This document shows, one piece after another, positions 50,725 to 61,924 of a DNA stretch of 64,000 bases. A model generated the notes under the pieces. It was not told the DNA's origin, ran no database searches, and saw only the letters and a program-made list of their open reading frames with translations. Source of the stretch: Tranzscheliella williamsii (taxonomy: Eukaryota; Basidiomycota; Ustilaginomycetes; Ustilaginales; Ustilaginaceae); NCBI GenBank assembly GCA_023212725.1, contig JALBYF010000039.1:115947-179946 (forward strand), in the 5' to 3' direction. Position 1 is the first letter of the stretch; the number at the start of each line of letters is the position of its first letter. A program made the position numbers and the translations under genes.

Positions 50725-51181
50725 GCTCGCTTTTCCGCGTTTTTCACTCCCATCCCCACCCCCGCGCATATTCCCTGCGGGACCGCATCCACATTCTTTA
50801 CCCCCACATCTATGTTGGCCGAGCCCAGCATGTGCTCTGCTCAGGCGCGACGGATGTTCAACCCACTGCGGTCTTTGTCACCATCTTGTACATTTGCTTC
50901 TCCCTTAATACATTGGAGCGTGATCAGTCCACATGCGAAAGCTTCTCGCCACTGTCTATCCTCTCATGTCATTGACGAGCTTTGTACTTCTTGTAATACA
51001 GCGTCTTCATCTCGGCACGAGCGGGCAGTGGCAAGCGTACGGCTCGGGAACTGCATTGCGGTGTGGGCTAGCGGCAATCATGATGGCTGCACAGGATCTC
51101 GCGGCCCAAACAGCTACGTGCGGGCGGGCCGCCGATAGCAACTAGGCGGACGAGAGGGCCCCCGGAGACACGGCATGCGGC
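50725..51181. other. Convergent intergenic region
   Basis: 3' flanks of two convergent genes. No gene supported. Confidence 0.5.
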
Positions 51182-51701
51182 TCATAGGGGAACGTAGTCA
51201 TAATCAGGCGATAACGATTCGACTGCATCTGATATGCCGTTGTAGTCAGGTGTATAGCTGCAGAACTCGGCGGGCCCGTACGGTAGAGTTCGCAGCGGCG
51301 TGACATCGCTGCTGGGCGGCTTTCCTCTCCAGAGATAGATATCTGGCTGGCAATTCAGAGCGAAATCTGCATGTTCATCAAAAGCCAGGCAGAGACGGTC
51401 AGCTGCCGTATGCATCATTCCGCGAGGGGCTCAGCTTACAGTGATGCTGCCCAGAGAAGATCAGATCGCTGGGTTTAACGACAGCGTATTCCTCATAGGG
51501 TCGCGTGGCCTCGGCGCAGAGGTACCCCTTTGTCGGCTCCGGATAGCATCGGCGCATCCATTCCAAGTCATCGGTAGTGCCAAGTTGTTTCACAGCGTCT
51601 CTCCGATGCAGAGCATCTCGAGCGGACTGGCGGTGGCTGTCCCCTGCCCGGGATCCGCAAACCAGCAGGGCAATGAAGATGGCAGACTTGAATAAAAACA
51701 T
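51182..51701 (-). CDS. Small secreted protein with four cysteines (candidate effector)
   Basis: Exons 51701-51440 and 51366-51182 give 148 aa. The 73-nt intron has a GTAAGC donor and an ATGCAG acceptor and splits a Tyr codon in phase 1. The start at 51701 gives a signal peptide of about 20 residues (FLFKSAIFIALLVCGSRA). The mature protein has four Cys, enough for two disulfides, and a Tyr/Pro/Asp-rich C-terminus ending DYDYVPL. It lacks the HP motif of the five-gene cluster, so it is a different family, though gene structure (signal peptide exon, phase-1 intron, TATA box at 51784-51792) is the same. Function unknown. Confidence 0.68.
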
Positions 51702-52852
51702 AGGCAACAAGATGAGTAGGATGGTAGTAGAACCAAGAAGGACGAGCCTGATTCTGTTTGGCGTAAAGGCTTGCAAAGACAAGTATTTATACACTGACAA
51801 GGCGGTGGCTACCTTGGCGAGGCAGTCCTGCGCAGGAAGTTAGTGAGATGAAGAGGCACGACAGCAAAAGGACGCAATGCGGCACTGAGACTGGCAATCC
51901 AGCGCGGCTCACTGACTCTGTATCTCATGAGGCTGACCGCCACCCACAGACGTCCCACCAGTTGGAGTAAAACGAACTTCAATTGCAATTGCAACAACAG
52001 GCTCTGTCCTCACGCTGGTATAATTATACACCGGGAAAGGAACGCTGGTGTGAGTGGTGGTGTGAACAGTGGGTCTAGCGGGTTAGGGGTATGCCGGCCA
52101 CCTTCATGCATGAATGTCATGTCGGCCGGAAGCGGTGTTGTCATGACGACGTGCCGGCGTTGCCATGAGTCACGGTGATGCTGCAGTCTTTTGCTCGTCA
52201 CGTCTAGACAGACGCAAACACAATGTTCCTCTATCGCGCAGCTGCCAGCTTTTTGCGATGGGAAACCTATTTTTCTCTGCCCTTTGCCGTCAATGATTCT
52301 ATACCTTACCTATGGTCTCGACACCATCGCTTGTGCTCCGTGTGGCCGAAGGTCTCAATGGTGGCAGCGATGCGGTTTCGGGAAGCACGCCAATACTGGC
52401 TTTATGTGCGTTTAGGCTGCTGCTTGGTTCTGTGGGGAGTCACCACGGACGGTGGCGACCCCGTTTTTCATCTCCCTCGATCCGGCCGTGGGCCACATAG
52501 CACGCTCCTCAGCCACCACCGGCTCGCCTGCGCCCACCGTTGTATCGCCCCCCGCCGTCACTTACTACTCGCCCCACTCGTGCAATTGCGTATGCACAGG
52601 TATGAATAGTCAGAGGCACAGGCAGCGCCCGCCGTCGTTCTGCAATGAAAGTCCGTTTCCTCTTTCACCACGCGGATGAATTGGGCGCAAGTATGAAAGC
52701 CGACGACGCTTGCAAAGATGATAAAAGGAGCTCAACCGCAGCCGTGTCACAATGCAACGTCCGAATGACCTGAGAGAACAACTCCTGCCAGTTTTCCAGC
52801 TCAACTGTTGCCCAGGCCGTAGTAATTTTTCCTGTACAGCCGTTTTTCTACT
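51702..52852. other. Intergenic region between two divergent secreted-protein genes
   Basis: No supported gene. Contains the TATA box of the minus-strand gene (51784-51792), an A/T palindrome TATAATTATA at about 52019-52028 and a TATA-like GATAAAAGG at about 52720-52728 before the plus-strand gene. Confidence 0.5.
51784..51792 (-). promoter_or_regulatory. TATA box of the four-cysteine secreted-protein gene
   Basis: GTATAAATA on the minus strand lies 83-91 nt before the ATG at 51701. Confidence 0.6.
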
Positions 52853-53443
52853 ATGAGGATTCAAGCGCCCGGCCTTACTGTCGCCATCGCCGTCCTATGT
52901 TTGGCCAAGATCAACGCGCTTCCCATGCCGCTGTTTGCTGAGCTTGGCAAGGTCCCCAAGCTATGGGGTGCCGTAGGAGCCGAAGGCGGAACGGCGACAG
53001 CAGAGGAACTTGCGCTCGCAAAAGCGTTCAAGGTTGGCGATCGATACGCATCAGGATTCTTCCTCGACCGGAACAACAACAGGGTTCCCGTTTACTCTGT
53101 CATGCGCGATGGTCGGGAGTTTTACGAAACGGCAGCCCACCAGCATGTCCATGCGCGACTCCTCGAACAGACGTGGAAGCTACCTAGTCGCCTTCGCAAC
53201 GGAGGGACGGGCCGTACGACGCAAATCGTTCCGGCCGAGGTTCTGCAGCACGAAGTGCCCGTTAAAGGGGTGAGTGACGGCATGTCCAAGACAACACCGG
53301 TATACTGGCATCCCGCAAAAAATGCGGAAGGCGCAGCAACTGGAGAAGGCCACTACAAAGACCCTCAAAGGAGGATCGTCGATCGCCTTGTGCTTACTGA
53401 TTTTTCCGGTCCACACCCTGTTGAGCCTTTTGAGTTTCCGTAA
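52853..53443 (+). CDS. Small secreted protein (candidate effector)
   Basis: The 196-aa product has a signal peptide (about 1-22, ending KINA before LPMPL). The mature protein begins LPMPLFAELGKV, contains no Cys, and has a central block DRYASGFFLDRNNNRVPVYSVMRDGREFYE that looks like a folded domain. The C-terminus is Pro/Glu/Phe-rich. No intron and no relation to the HP-motif cluster was seen. I recognise no family. Secretion, small size and location beside two other secreted genes make an effector role plausible but unproven. Start is the only ATG before the signal peptide. Confidence 0.7.
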   Translation: MRIQAPGLTVAIAVLCLAKINALPMPLFAELGKVPKLWGAVGAEGGTATAEELALAKAFKVGDRYASGFFLDRNNNRVPVYSVMRDGREFYETAAHQHVHARLLEQTWKLPSRLRNGGTGRTTQIVPAEVLQHEVPVKGVSDGMSKTTPVYWHPAKNAEGAATGEGHYKDPQRRIVDRLVLTDFSGPHPVEPFEFP

Positions 53444-53918
53444 TGATGTTGTAGAGCTTCTATTCCGTCTATGTAGGAAAGGTGCGCCTTTGCCCGCACC
53501 CGTTTTGCTTCAGTATCTCGCTGAATCCCCACCAATACACATGTCTTTCGTGACCAAACACAGTCCTTTCCATCTGCGAAAAGAAAGCCCACCGATTGAG
53601 CGGATGAGACAATTCGTTGCGCACGTCTCGCAGAAGTATAGTTTTCGCCGATTCGGGCTGCATCACAAAGCCTGAAATACTGATCGTGGCAAGGTGAGAT
53701 GGTGGTGCACCTCGTGTGTGGACTGTCAGGTAAAGCGATACCTAACGAGAAAGGGAAAGCGGATGTTAGGTCCGAAGGCGAGGCGCGAGATCCATGGCGA
53801 GACCCGTTTGCCGACTTCCGAACAAGATTTGGTAGGCTTCTTCGCTCCCTCTCTCTCCCTCTCACCCACCCCGCGTTCCGCCACTTCTCCCTGCCACACT
53901 CGTCTGTATGCACCGGCT
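53444..53918. other. Intergenic region upstream of the ataxin-10-like gene
   Basis: No supported gene. The C/T-rich tract at about 53835-53905 is probably the leader of the next gene. Confidence 0.5.
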
Positions 53919-56043
53919 ATGCACGACGGTCCGGAGACGAAGGGCCTAGCCCAGAATGTACGCACTTACCTCAGCGCAGGGGACGAGGCCTCAGTGTACG
54001 AACGCCTCGACGCGCAGCTGCTTGCGATCTCCCGGACACTAGCCCACCAAGCAGGGCAGAGACAGAAGTTCGCCAACTCGGGCGCCCTGTCCGAGGTCAT
54101 TGACTCTACTCTGCTACTTCAGGAATCTCTCTTCCGCGCTGAACGAACGCGTCCATCCAAGTCGGTGGATGAATTGGAAGCGCAAAGTGTAGCAGCGGCG
54201 CCGGGGGTTCCCACCGGCCCATACTTGCGGTTGGTAGACCTGCTGACCCGGAGCCTTCGAGTGCTGCGCAACGCAATGGCTGCCTGCCCCGAAGCGCAGC
54301 AGCTCGTGTGCTCGCGCTTCAATGAGTTCGCGCCGCTCACCGCTCTTCTTACCGCTTTCCACGCTATGGTAGATCCAGACCTCGTCCCTCTGGCACGCTC
54401 GCTCGCCCAGATGCTTTCCAACCTCATCACCACCAATGCATCCGTACAGCACATCATGTGGCCTCGGATCGTCCTCACCGAGCAGTCTAGCGAGAGGATC
54501 ATCCAGCGCCTCCTCTCTTCGCCCGACACGCCGACCCAGAGCGCTGCACAGATCCTGCTCATCAACTTCCTTACCTCGCCCACCGACCCTCTTCACGCAG
54601 CCGCTCGTTCTCGGGAGCTCTGCACCCACCCTGCCGGACTAGAACTGGTCGAGACATTGCTGGGGATCTCGGAAAGCATCGTCCTTCGCACTGGAGACTC
54701 GCAGGATGGCCTCGATCCGGAGCCAGAGGATGAGGCCAGGGACCTGGAAGAGTCGCTCGGCCTCATCTATGCCATCTTTGTCCGCCTCTTCGAGCAAGGC
54801 CACAGCGCAGAACTCGTCAAGGCGCTCGCTCCCGTCGAAGAGATCTCGTCCGCCGAACTGGACCTGGACCCCCCGGTGCTCACCAACTCCCAGCTTACCC
54901 TCCTCAAGCTGCTCGACAGCTGGCTTCACTTTGCGCAGAAGCAAGTCGCCGGCAATCCTCACCTCTCGCAGGCGCTCGCGTCGCCGTCAGTCCTGCCGGA
55001 AACAGCCGATGGTGTAGTAATCATCTCTGGCCCTGGTGCAGCAAGGGGATGCGGAGGCTTGTGGGGGTTGGTAGAGGTGTTCACGCAGCTCTCCCGCTTT
55101 GCGCGCGATGCCATGGCGAAGGGGACAGCCCAAGATGGGGAGACAGGCGAGAGGCAGCAGGACAAGCGGCTGATTGGAGTCCATCATGGCCTGCTCTTGG
55201 TCCTACAGTGTCTACTGTCGATCGGGCTGGCTGCGGATGGCTGGACTGCTTCGGAAGGAGACACGCAAGGCGGCTCCAGCAGGGCAGCTGACACACAGGG
55301 CTTCGGCACGCTAGCTAGGCTCATGCTGGGGCAGATGCGTGCCGATACTGGATTTGTCGACGAGCTGGTCGGTGAGTGTCCCTCGGACGTGTCTTCCCCC
55401 TCGAACCAGCGAAGTGCTGACGCTAACCTTGCCGTAATTCTGTGGGACGTTGCTAGAGCTGCTGCAGCAGACGCATACGTTTGCGCCCGCGCTGTCGCCG
55501 TTTCGAGCACGCGACGGCGCGGGCGCGGCCGGTGGCGGACCGACAGCGGCGCTGCCGGCGGGGCATGCGCTCTCGTCGACGGGCCGCGCTGGCGTGGAAT
55601 GTGAGCGGCCGCGCTACGGCTTTGAGCATCTCAAGCGCGACATCGTGCGCGTGCTGGGCGTGCTCGTCTACACACCCGCGGGCGTGCGCGGCGCAGCTGC
55701 ACCATCCCTGCCCCCAGACTCCGTCCGCACCCTCACCCGACACCAGATCACTGCAGTGCAAGACCGCGTCCGCGCCAACGGCGGCCTCTTCCACGTCCTC
55801 AACATGACCGTCCTCGACGAGCGCAACCCCTGTAAGCTACCGAAACCCTCTCCTCTTCCCGCTCCCCGCTGCCTTCGCTCACGCCATTGTGCCCCCCGGA
55901 CAGATATGCGTGAGCACGCCATCTTCACGTTGCGCTACCTGCTCGCCGACAACGCCGAGTCGCAAGCCCTCATCGCCGCTCTACAACCTACACAGACAGC
56001 CGCGGACGTCCCTCACGGCGGTGTTAGGGTGCCCATGGTCTGA
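53919..56043 (+). CDS. Ataxin-10-domain protein (Ctr86-like)
   Basis: Three exons (53919-55371, 55457-55831, 55904-56043) give 655 aa. Intron 1 (85 nt, GTGAGT...GCTAG) and intron 2 (72 nt, GTAAGC...GGACAG) both splice in phase and rebuild the conserved blocks DELVELLQQTH and DERNPYMREHAIF. The C-terminus is the ataxin-10 homology domain: YGFEHLKRDIVRVLGVLVY, VQDRVRANGGLFHVLNMTVLDERNPYMREHAIFTLRYLL (split by intron 2). The rest is armadillo-like helical repeats. Yeast Ctr86 is the homologue; its molecular role is poorly defined. Start at 53919 (MHDGPETKGL) is chosen because upstream codons look like leader. Tail-to-tail with EMC7, 80 bp apart. Confidence 0.85.
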
Positions 56044-56123
56044 CGCGCTCCTCCACGGCGGCCCGACACGCATAGTCGAACGCGGATTACATGTATTTCG
56101 CTACCACGGCGAAGCAGAGGAGA

Positions 56124-57015
56124 TCATCTGGACGAGCCGGTGTTGCGCTGCGCTCGCGCTTGGTTGGCGTCCTTCTCACGCGCCTGGTTCTTCTTGATGT
56201 GATCGTCGTTGTAGATTAGGCTGGACACATCGCCGCTCTGGATGGCGGCCATGCGCTTCTGCATCCTCGCCTGCGATTCGGCGATCTCTTTCTGGGACTC
56301 TGGGTCGAGTGCCGCGGTGAGCTTAGGCATGACGAAAACGAGGCCCATGGCGACGAGACCGAAGATCATCATGGGCCCTCCCATGCCGATGAGCGAAGAC
56401 AGCGTAAGAGGCGCTGCCTCGGTGTAGAAATCGTTGCGCTTGACGGCATGCACTATCAGAGGGTGGAAGACGAGGTTGGATGACTGAATTGAGATCAAAG
56501 AGGTCCCGCTGCCACACGTCGTTCATAAAACATGTAGGCAAGGCCATTAGCATCGATTCGCGAAGAGCCGGGAAATTGTCATGCCGGTGAACTTACGGAG
56601 TGAAGACTCGAATCTGAGGCGGCTTGCCCGCATCGGAAGGAAGGATGTCGACGCGGTACTGGTGAAAGGCGTGGGTGCGAGACAGGACCTCGAGGGTGTA
56701 GGCTCCTTCGTCGACGTCTTTGAAGATAAAGCTGCCATCGGCGGTGACCCAGGTGAGACGGTCGCGCCGCTCGCCGTAATGGGCAAGGCTCTGGCCAGAT
56801 GGGAGCGCTTCCGCAGCGGAGCTGGCCGAAGCGGCGGGTGCCGGCGGTATCGCCTGCAGCAAAACTTTGGTGTTGGGACCTAGCAACAACAGGTTGGCCA
56901 GCTCAGCGTTGGGCTGGATCTGACCACGGACGTCTTGCGCAGCCTGCACAGTCGTCGTGAGCACGAGCAGAGCAGCGAACAGAGCCAAGACTAGACGTCG
57001 TGGGGTCTGCATCAT
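56124..57015 (-). CDS. EMC7: ER membrane protein complex subunit 7 (EMC7/Sop4)
   Basis: Exons 57015-56597 and 56508-56124 give 267 aa. The 88-nt intron has a GTAAGT donor, a GCTAAT branch and a TGGCAG acceptor, phase 2. A signal peptide (about 1-26) is followed by a luminal beta-sandwich domain (ADGSFIFKDVDEGAYTLEVLS), with the characteristic post-domain segment RVDILPS...PLIVHAVKRNDFY. One membrane helix (MMIFGLVAMGLVFVMPKL) and a cytosolic helical tail follow, as in human EMC7. EMC inserts membrane proteins in the ER; EMC7 is a luminal scaffold subunit. The tail is rich in Gln, Arg and Ala. Confidence 0.88.
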
Positions 57016-57300
57016 GTTGCCTACGTCGAACGCTGCAGTTGGTAGGAGGGCAATGACGAACTTCTGGGCGCTGCGGAAACAAGGATACTGATCCATGCGA
57101 GCGGGCTTCGCGACGCCCGCGATTTGAAACCTTACCCGCACGGTAACACAAAAGTCAGGTGTCGGCGTGACTGACAATTTAACACCGAATGTCGTAACGG
57201 ACGTCGTGACAGGTATACATAACCACGATCCCCTCAACCGATGCCGAGCCGTAGACCTCTTACCGCGATCTAGGAGACAGATTGAGTACTATATTGACAA

Positions 57301-58758
57301 TTAAAAGCGTGATCGTTTTCTGGTGGACAGCCTCGAGGCTGTAGAGGAAGCTGGATCTGCTTTGAGAGCGGCGTGCTTAATCTTGGCAATCTCCTCGCGC
57401 CTGCGCCTTTGTTCTTCCCTCTGCGCTGCGGTGTTGGAAGGGCTGGCCTGCGAGGGAGGAGGCTCCCATGTAGGCGGTGGTGGAGGAGTCGAAGACGGCA
57501 GCCGGTCGCCGTCCTTGCTGGGCTCCGATCTTGCAGCCCTTTTACGCGGTGGCGAAGCAACTCTCGCTGCAGTAGGGGGCTTCGACCGGCGAGATGTACC
57601 TAGAATGCTTTCCTCCTCGCTAGAACTGGACTTGTCGTCGCCCAACGGAGATGGGCGCGGCATGGATGTTCGGGGATACCCCGCGCTGGGCGAAGACGGT
57701 GGGGGGCTGGAGCGGGGGGGCGGACTGCTATGTAGCTCGGCTTCCTTGCTCTTAGGAACGATAGTGGTATCTCCTTCGTCTTCGAGTGGCCATGCTGGCG
57801 ATGAGGTCGATACATCGGAAGACTCGGTTACGTCTTGGGTTGAGTAAGGCAGCGCTCTGCTGGGCTTCTGAGAACCAGCAGGGCCATAGAATACCACCTG
57901 GTCCCCGTCTTCGCTATCAGATCCACTGTCTTGAATATTTGTATAACCCGACGGGAGTCCCAATTGCTGGTGGGCTTGCCCATCTGTCACGGGGAACGAG
58001 CTTTGGTGCGTGTCCGAGTTGTGATGCCTCGGCAATGTGGAAAGGCAATCTTCATCCGTAGGAGGAAGACCGTGCGACTGCAGAGCACATCTTTGGATCA
58101 GCGCCAGAGCCACATCGGAAGAGACGAGGCGACCAGCCGGAACAGCGTATTGTTGTATGCTAGCCAGTGTTTGCTGCGAAGCTGAGGCGCCCAAAGCTAC
58201 AGACAAAGCGAGCAAGGGCCGCGTGAAGTGGGAAGAGAGGAACGTGGCAAGAGCCGGATGCTGCAGTGGATCGAGATCGAATGAGGTTTTGAAGGTGTAG
58301 GCATCTGGGTCCTTCTTATCCTTGACGCTGATCGAGAGGGAACACGAGAAACGGGTCTGATCCACAACAATACTCCTCTTGAGGGTTTGTACACCATTGT
58401 CCGTGGATGCAAGCGCCTGGTGTGCTGCATCAATGACAGTGGGGATATCCAGCTTTGTATTGGCAGATGAGGTGGAGGAGGACTGCTGGTCATCGTGCGA
58501 GGCGGCTGGGTTGGCGGTCGACGTCCAGGTTGTGCGCCGAGATAGGGTACGGAGCGAGACACCTTCGTAGAAAGCCAAGCAGGTGTCTGGATCTAAGAGG
58601 ACGAGGCCGCACTCGTCGCGCCGGGTAGAGCCTATCAGCTTGTACAACAGTGTAGAGCCAGCATCGCTTGTGGGCTGAAAGCAGCAGAAGCGAGTCTGGA
58701 GGAGACGACGGTCTAGCTGATGTGACCACTCAAGCAGGCTCACCTGCCCATCGGCCAT
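57301..58758 (-). CDS. XLF/Nej1-like NHEJ factor (putative)
   Basis: From the ATG at 58758 the product is 485 aa. The N-terminal head has EWSHQLDRRLLQTRFCCFQ, LLYKLIGSTR and CGLVLLDPDTCLAFYEGVSLRTLSRRT, the pattern of the XLF/Nej1 head (W, LL, a buried strand and a LLLTDL..VW.E-like helix). A helical region follows (to about 265) and then a long disordered Ser/Pro/Glu tail. The last residues TRKRSRF form a basic patch ending in Phe, like the Ku-binding motif at XLF C-termini. XLF/Nej1 bridges Ku and ligase IV in end joining. The family call is moderate; no coiled coil was clearly delimited. The frame has no upstream ATG. Confidence 0.6.
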   Translation of the reverse strand: MADGQVSLLEWSHQLDRRLLQTRFCCFQPTSDAGSTLLYKLIGSTRRDECGLVLLDPDTCLAFYEGVSLRTLSRRTTWTSTANPAASHDDQQSSSTSSANTKLDIPTVIDAAHQALASTDNGVQTLKRSIVVDQTRFSCSLSISVKDKKDPDAYTFKTSFDLDPLQHPALATFLSSHFTRPLLALSVALGASASQQTLASIQQYAVPAGRLVSSDVALALIQRCALQSHGLPPTDEDCLSTLPRHHNSDTHQSSFPVTDGQAHQQLGLPSGYTNIQDSGSDSEDGDQVVFYGPAGSQKPSRALPYSTQDVTESSDVSTSSPAWPLEDEGDTTIVPKSKEAELHSSPPPRSSPPPSSPSAGYPRTSMPRPSPLGDDKSSSSEEESILGTSRRSKPPTAARVASPPRKRAARSEPSKDGDRLPSSTPPPPPTWEPPPSQASPSNTAAQREEQRRRREEIAKIKHAALKADPASSTASRLSTRKRSRF

Positions 58759-59683
58759 GCCAGCTATACATCTAGCGCGCTCCGATATCTGCCGACAGCG
58801 CCAACTATGTCCAGGTCCAGGACTGTGGAGTTTGGTGTTGCTCAAGGATGGCAAAGATCACAATCACAAATAAATGGTGCATGTAATCGCGGTGTGGAGT
58901 GGACCCCTTCCACCTGAAATGGTGTTAGTGTCAACTGGACGGCAGCTAGTCAGGCACTCGTACGAGTGAAGGACCCGGTCCATCTGGTTGCTAGTAAAAA
59001 GTGGTTAGGACGCGACGCGACATCTCTCCTTCCATATTCATTGCACGGAGAAGCTGGCAATATGGCACTTTCTAGTAGCTACCAGAGCCATTGGCTCAGC
59101 GAGCACTCGACCGCGGTCGGCTGATGTTCTTTGTGGCCTGATCAGGCAGCGAGGCGCTAAGATCGACTGTGCCGTTAAAGCAGCCATCAGCGGTGCTGAG
59201 AGAGGTGCGTGCATCTGCGGGCATGCAGATCCTATGTTGAATAAGCTGAGCCTTGCGGTATGAGGAAAGCGTAACGCGGTGCGTCAAGCGCACTCGTTGG
59301 TTACAATTTGTAAGAAGTGGGATGATGTCCTCCATCTTAGAGCCACTCAAAGTCATGCACAGACACGACAAGCAGCTTGCAAATCGCAATCACAATCCAT
59401 CGCGAGTACAATTCGCTGTCTTCTGCTTCCGCTCTCATTATTTTACCTTGGACTCAGACCACACTCATCACCTCTTAGCCCATCCCTAAACCTCGTCAAA
59501 TCTTTTGGCTTGTGCCATGGATTCCGGAAAGTCTCCTCAACCAGATTAGCTCTTCACCCAGCCGGCTCGTACACGCACACACACACGCACAGGCGCACGC
59601 GTCTACACTGCCCACCGTTACGGCCGCCATCGTTTTGTCAGCCGGCCTTGCTTCTTCTGGCCCCTTTTTCTGTCGTAAGCAAG
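58759..59683. other. Divergent intergenic region, XLF-like and ERG24
   Basis: No supported gene. It holds both promoters. A CA-rich microsatellite (about 59572-59598) lies in the ERG24 leader. Confidence 0.5.
59572..59598. repeat. CA microsatellite
   Basis: Imperfect CA/CG-CA dinucleotide run in the ERG24 leader. Confidence 0.7.
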
Positions 59684-61519
59684 ATGGTCACTACCAGGTG
59701 AGTGTGAAGCAACCCTCCCTCATCATTTGTTCATATACTCTGGCTGTGAGCACCGCTGACATCGTTCGCCTACCTTTACTATTTCACACATCCACCCCAC
59801 CGTCACTGATTTCGTATCCTAACCACCTCCGCAATACGCTACATCTGCTTTCCTTCTCTTGCGCACCTCGATTCCCACCGTTGCAGAGCGCAATCACGAA
59901 CTCCGCGCAGGTCCCGCAGTCAGGTCTCTTTTCCACCTGACTCGGTCGACAATTCACCCGCTCCTGCGACTCCTACGCCTGCTCCTAAGGGCCAAGCCTC
60001 CAGAGCCTCTCCGACCAAGCGATCCTCAGCAAACCACACCTCGACCACTTCGTCCCCTCTTCCGCGGCGTCGCAAGTCCTCAGGTATGAACGGCAAAGCA
60101 CTCACTAAGGAGCAGCTCGGGCCTAAAACCAAGCATTACGAGTTTTGCGGTCCGCTCGGCGCCTTCGTCGTTTCCACCGCGGTTCCATTCCTTGCCTATT
60201 ACCTCTTTTTCGCCTGTTCTGAACAGCTCGGCTGCGACCTTCGCCTTCCTCTCGATCAGCCCCATGCGGTGTGGATCGTCTTGTCTCAAGGCGTCAAAGA
60301 GAGCCTCTTTGATACCACCGGCTGGGCTATCTACTTTGCCTGGTATGCCTACACAGTCGTTGCATGGCTTGTCCTCCCTGGAGCTTCTTTCGAAGGCGTC
60401 GAACTTCGTACTGGCCACCGCCTTCACTACAAGATCAATGCCTTCGCCACCTTTGTTCTCACCATGGCTATCAGCGCTGCTACCATCGCCTACAAGGGTG
60501 CCGACTCGTTTGCCATCTTCTACCGGCACTGGCCCGGCCTTCTCGCCGCCGCCCTCTTCAACTCGCTGGTTCAGGCAGTCTACTGCTATCTCAGCTCCTT
60601 TGGCGAGGGCCAGCTGCTCGCCCTCGGTGGCAATTCCGGCAATGTCCTCTACGACTGGTTCATCGGTCGTGAGCTGAATCCACGCCTCGGTAGCTTCGAT
60701 CTCAAATCCTTCAACGAGCTTCGTCCCGGCCTCATTCTTTGGGCCATCTTGGACATCAGCTGCGCCTGCCATCAGTACGTCCAGCTCAGAGGCCGCCTCA
60801 GCGATAGCATGCTTCTCGTATGCCTCTTCCAGCTCTGGTATATCGCCGATGCAGCCTACATGGAGGTAAGTTCACGAAACGCAATAGAAGCCAGCTCAGT
60901 GATCTTCCGCTTTTGGAGGCACAACTCCATAGCTTAGTCGAGCAGACGGTCTGACGTTTGTTGGTATCCCGTTGCCCTTTGCGCGCCCTTACAGACCTCG
61001 ATCTTCTCGACAATGGACATCACTACCGACGGCTTTGGTTTCATGTTGGCCGTGGGAGACATGGTCTGGGTTCCATTCGTCTATAGTCTCCAAGCACGTT
61101 TTTTGGCCTTCCATCCGGTCCACCTTGGCGTCGCCGGTACTGCTGCTGTTGTCGGCGTCAACATGCTCGGCTATACCATCTTCCGTCAGGCCAACTCGGA
61201 GAAGAACCAATTCCGAACCGGTTCCAACCCGAAGAATCTCACCTATATGACAACAGCAACCGGCCGCAAGCTGCTGACTTCGGGGTGGTGGGGCCGGTCG
61301 CGCCACCCCAACTATCTCGGCGATTGGATCATGGCCTGGGCCTGGAGCCTGCCAACTGGCTTTTCCACGCCCGTGCCCTACTTCTACGTGGCCTACTTTG
61401 CTGTCCTCCTTGTCCACCGACAGCTTCGAGACGACGAAGCCTGCAAGAAAAAGTATGGCAAGGATTGGGACAAGTACTGCAAGCTGGTGCGAAGCCGTAT
61501 CATCCCCGGCGTCTATTGA
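59684..61519 (+). CDS. ERG24: Delta(14)-sterol reductase Erg24
   Basis: Three exons (59684-59697, 59887-60865, 60995-61519) give 505 aa. Intron 1 (189 nt) leaves a 14-nt first exon encoding MVTTR; intron 2 (129 nt, GTAAGT...TTACAG) rejoins AAYMETSIFSTMDITTDGFGF. The N-terminus is Arg/Ser/Pro-rich and basic. The membrane core is the ERG4/ERG24 reductase fold: LSSFGEGQLLALGG, GNVLYDWFIGRELNPRLG, ELRPGLILWAILD, LLTSGWWGRSRHPNYLGDW and the C-terminal DDEACKKKYGKDWDKYCKLV. It reduces the C14=C15 double bond with NADPH in ergosterol synthesis in the ER. Lamin B receptor shares this core. Confidence 0.93.
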
Positions 61520-61920
61520 CGGCTTTTGACGACTTGGCATCGTCTCAGAGTTCTGTGCGAACATCTACGGCCTTCGATATCCATTCCACATGACTGAATC
61601 TTACGCACCCATTCTGTTCACTTTGGATGTATCCACACTAGCCGGAAACACTAATTGTACTTGTATAGTCTTGCTGAAGTATTGATCGAAGCCTGCCATT
61701 GTTTGCAAAAGAAAAATGTCCTTTGCCAGCCATTTGAAGAGAGATCTGGTCAAGTCGACAAGTAGGCTGACCCAAACCTATCACAGTCTGTGTGGCCAAG
61801 TAATGTTTCAAGAACGTTGTCACACAAGGTGTTGTGCAATTGCTTTGGAATTAGGCTTTAATTCCGTGTGTGTGGCCTCGGCCGCACCAGCTTGTCCTTC
61901 CTCCATGTCTCTTTTTGGCG
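61520..61920. other. ERG24 3' flank
   Basis: AT-rich non-coding sequence with normal CpG. No gene seen. Confidence 0.5.
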
Positions 61921-61924
61921 GTGC

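Noticed and set aside
52223..52609. 128-codon frame starting with ATG in the divergent region
   Set aside because: No clear signal peptide or domain, and it overlaps other short frames; not enough support.
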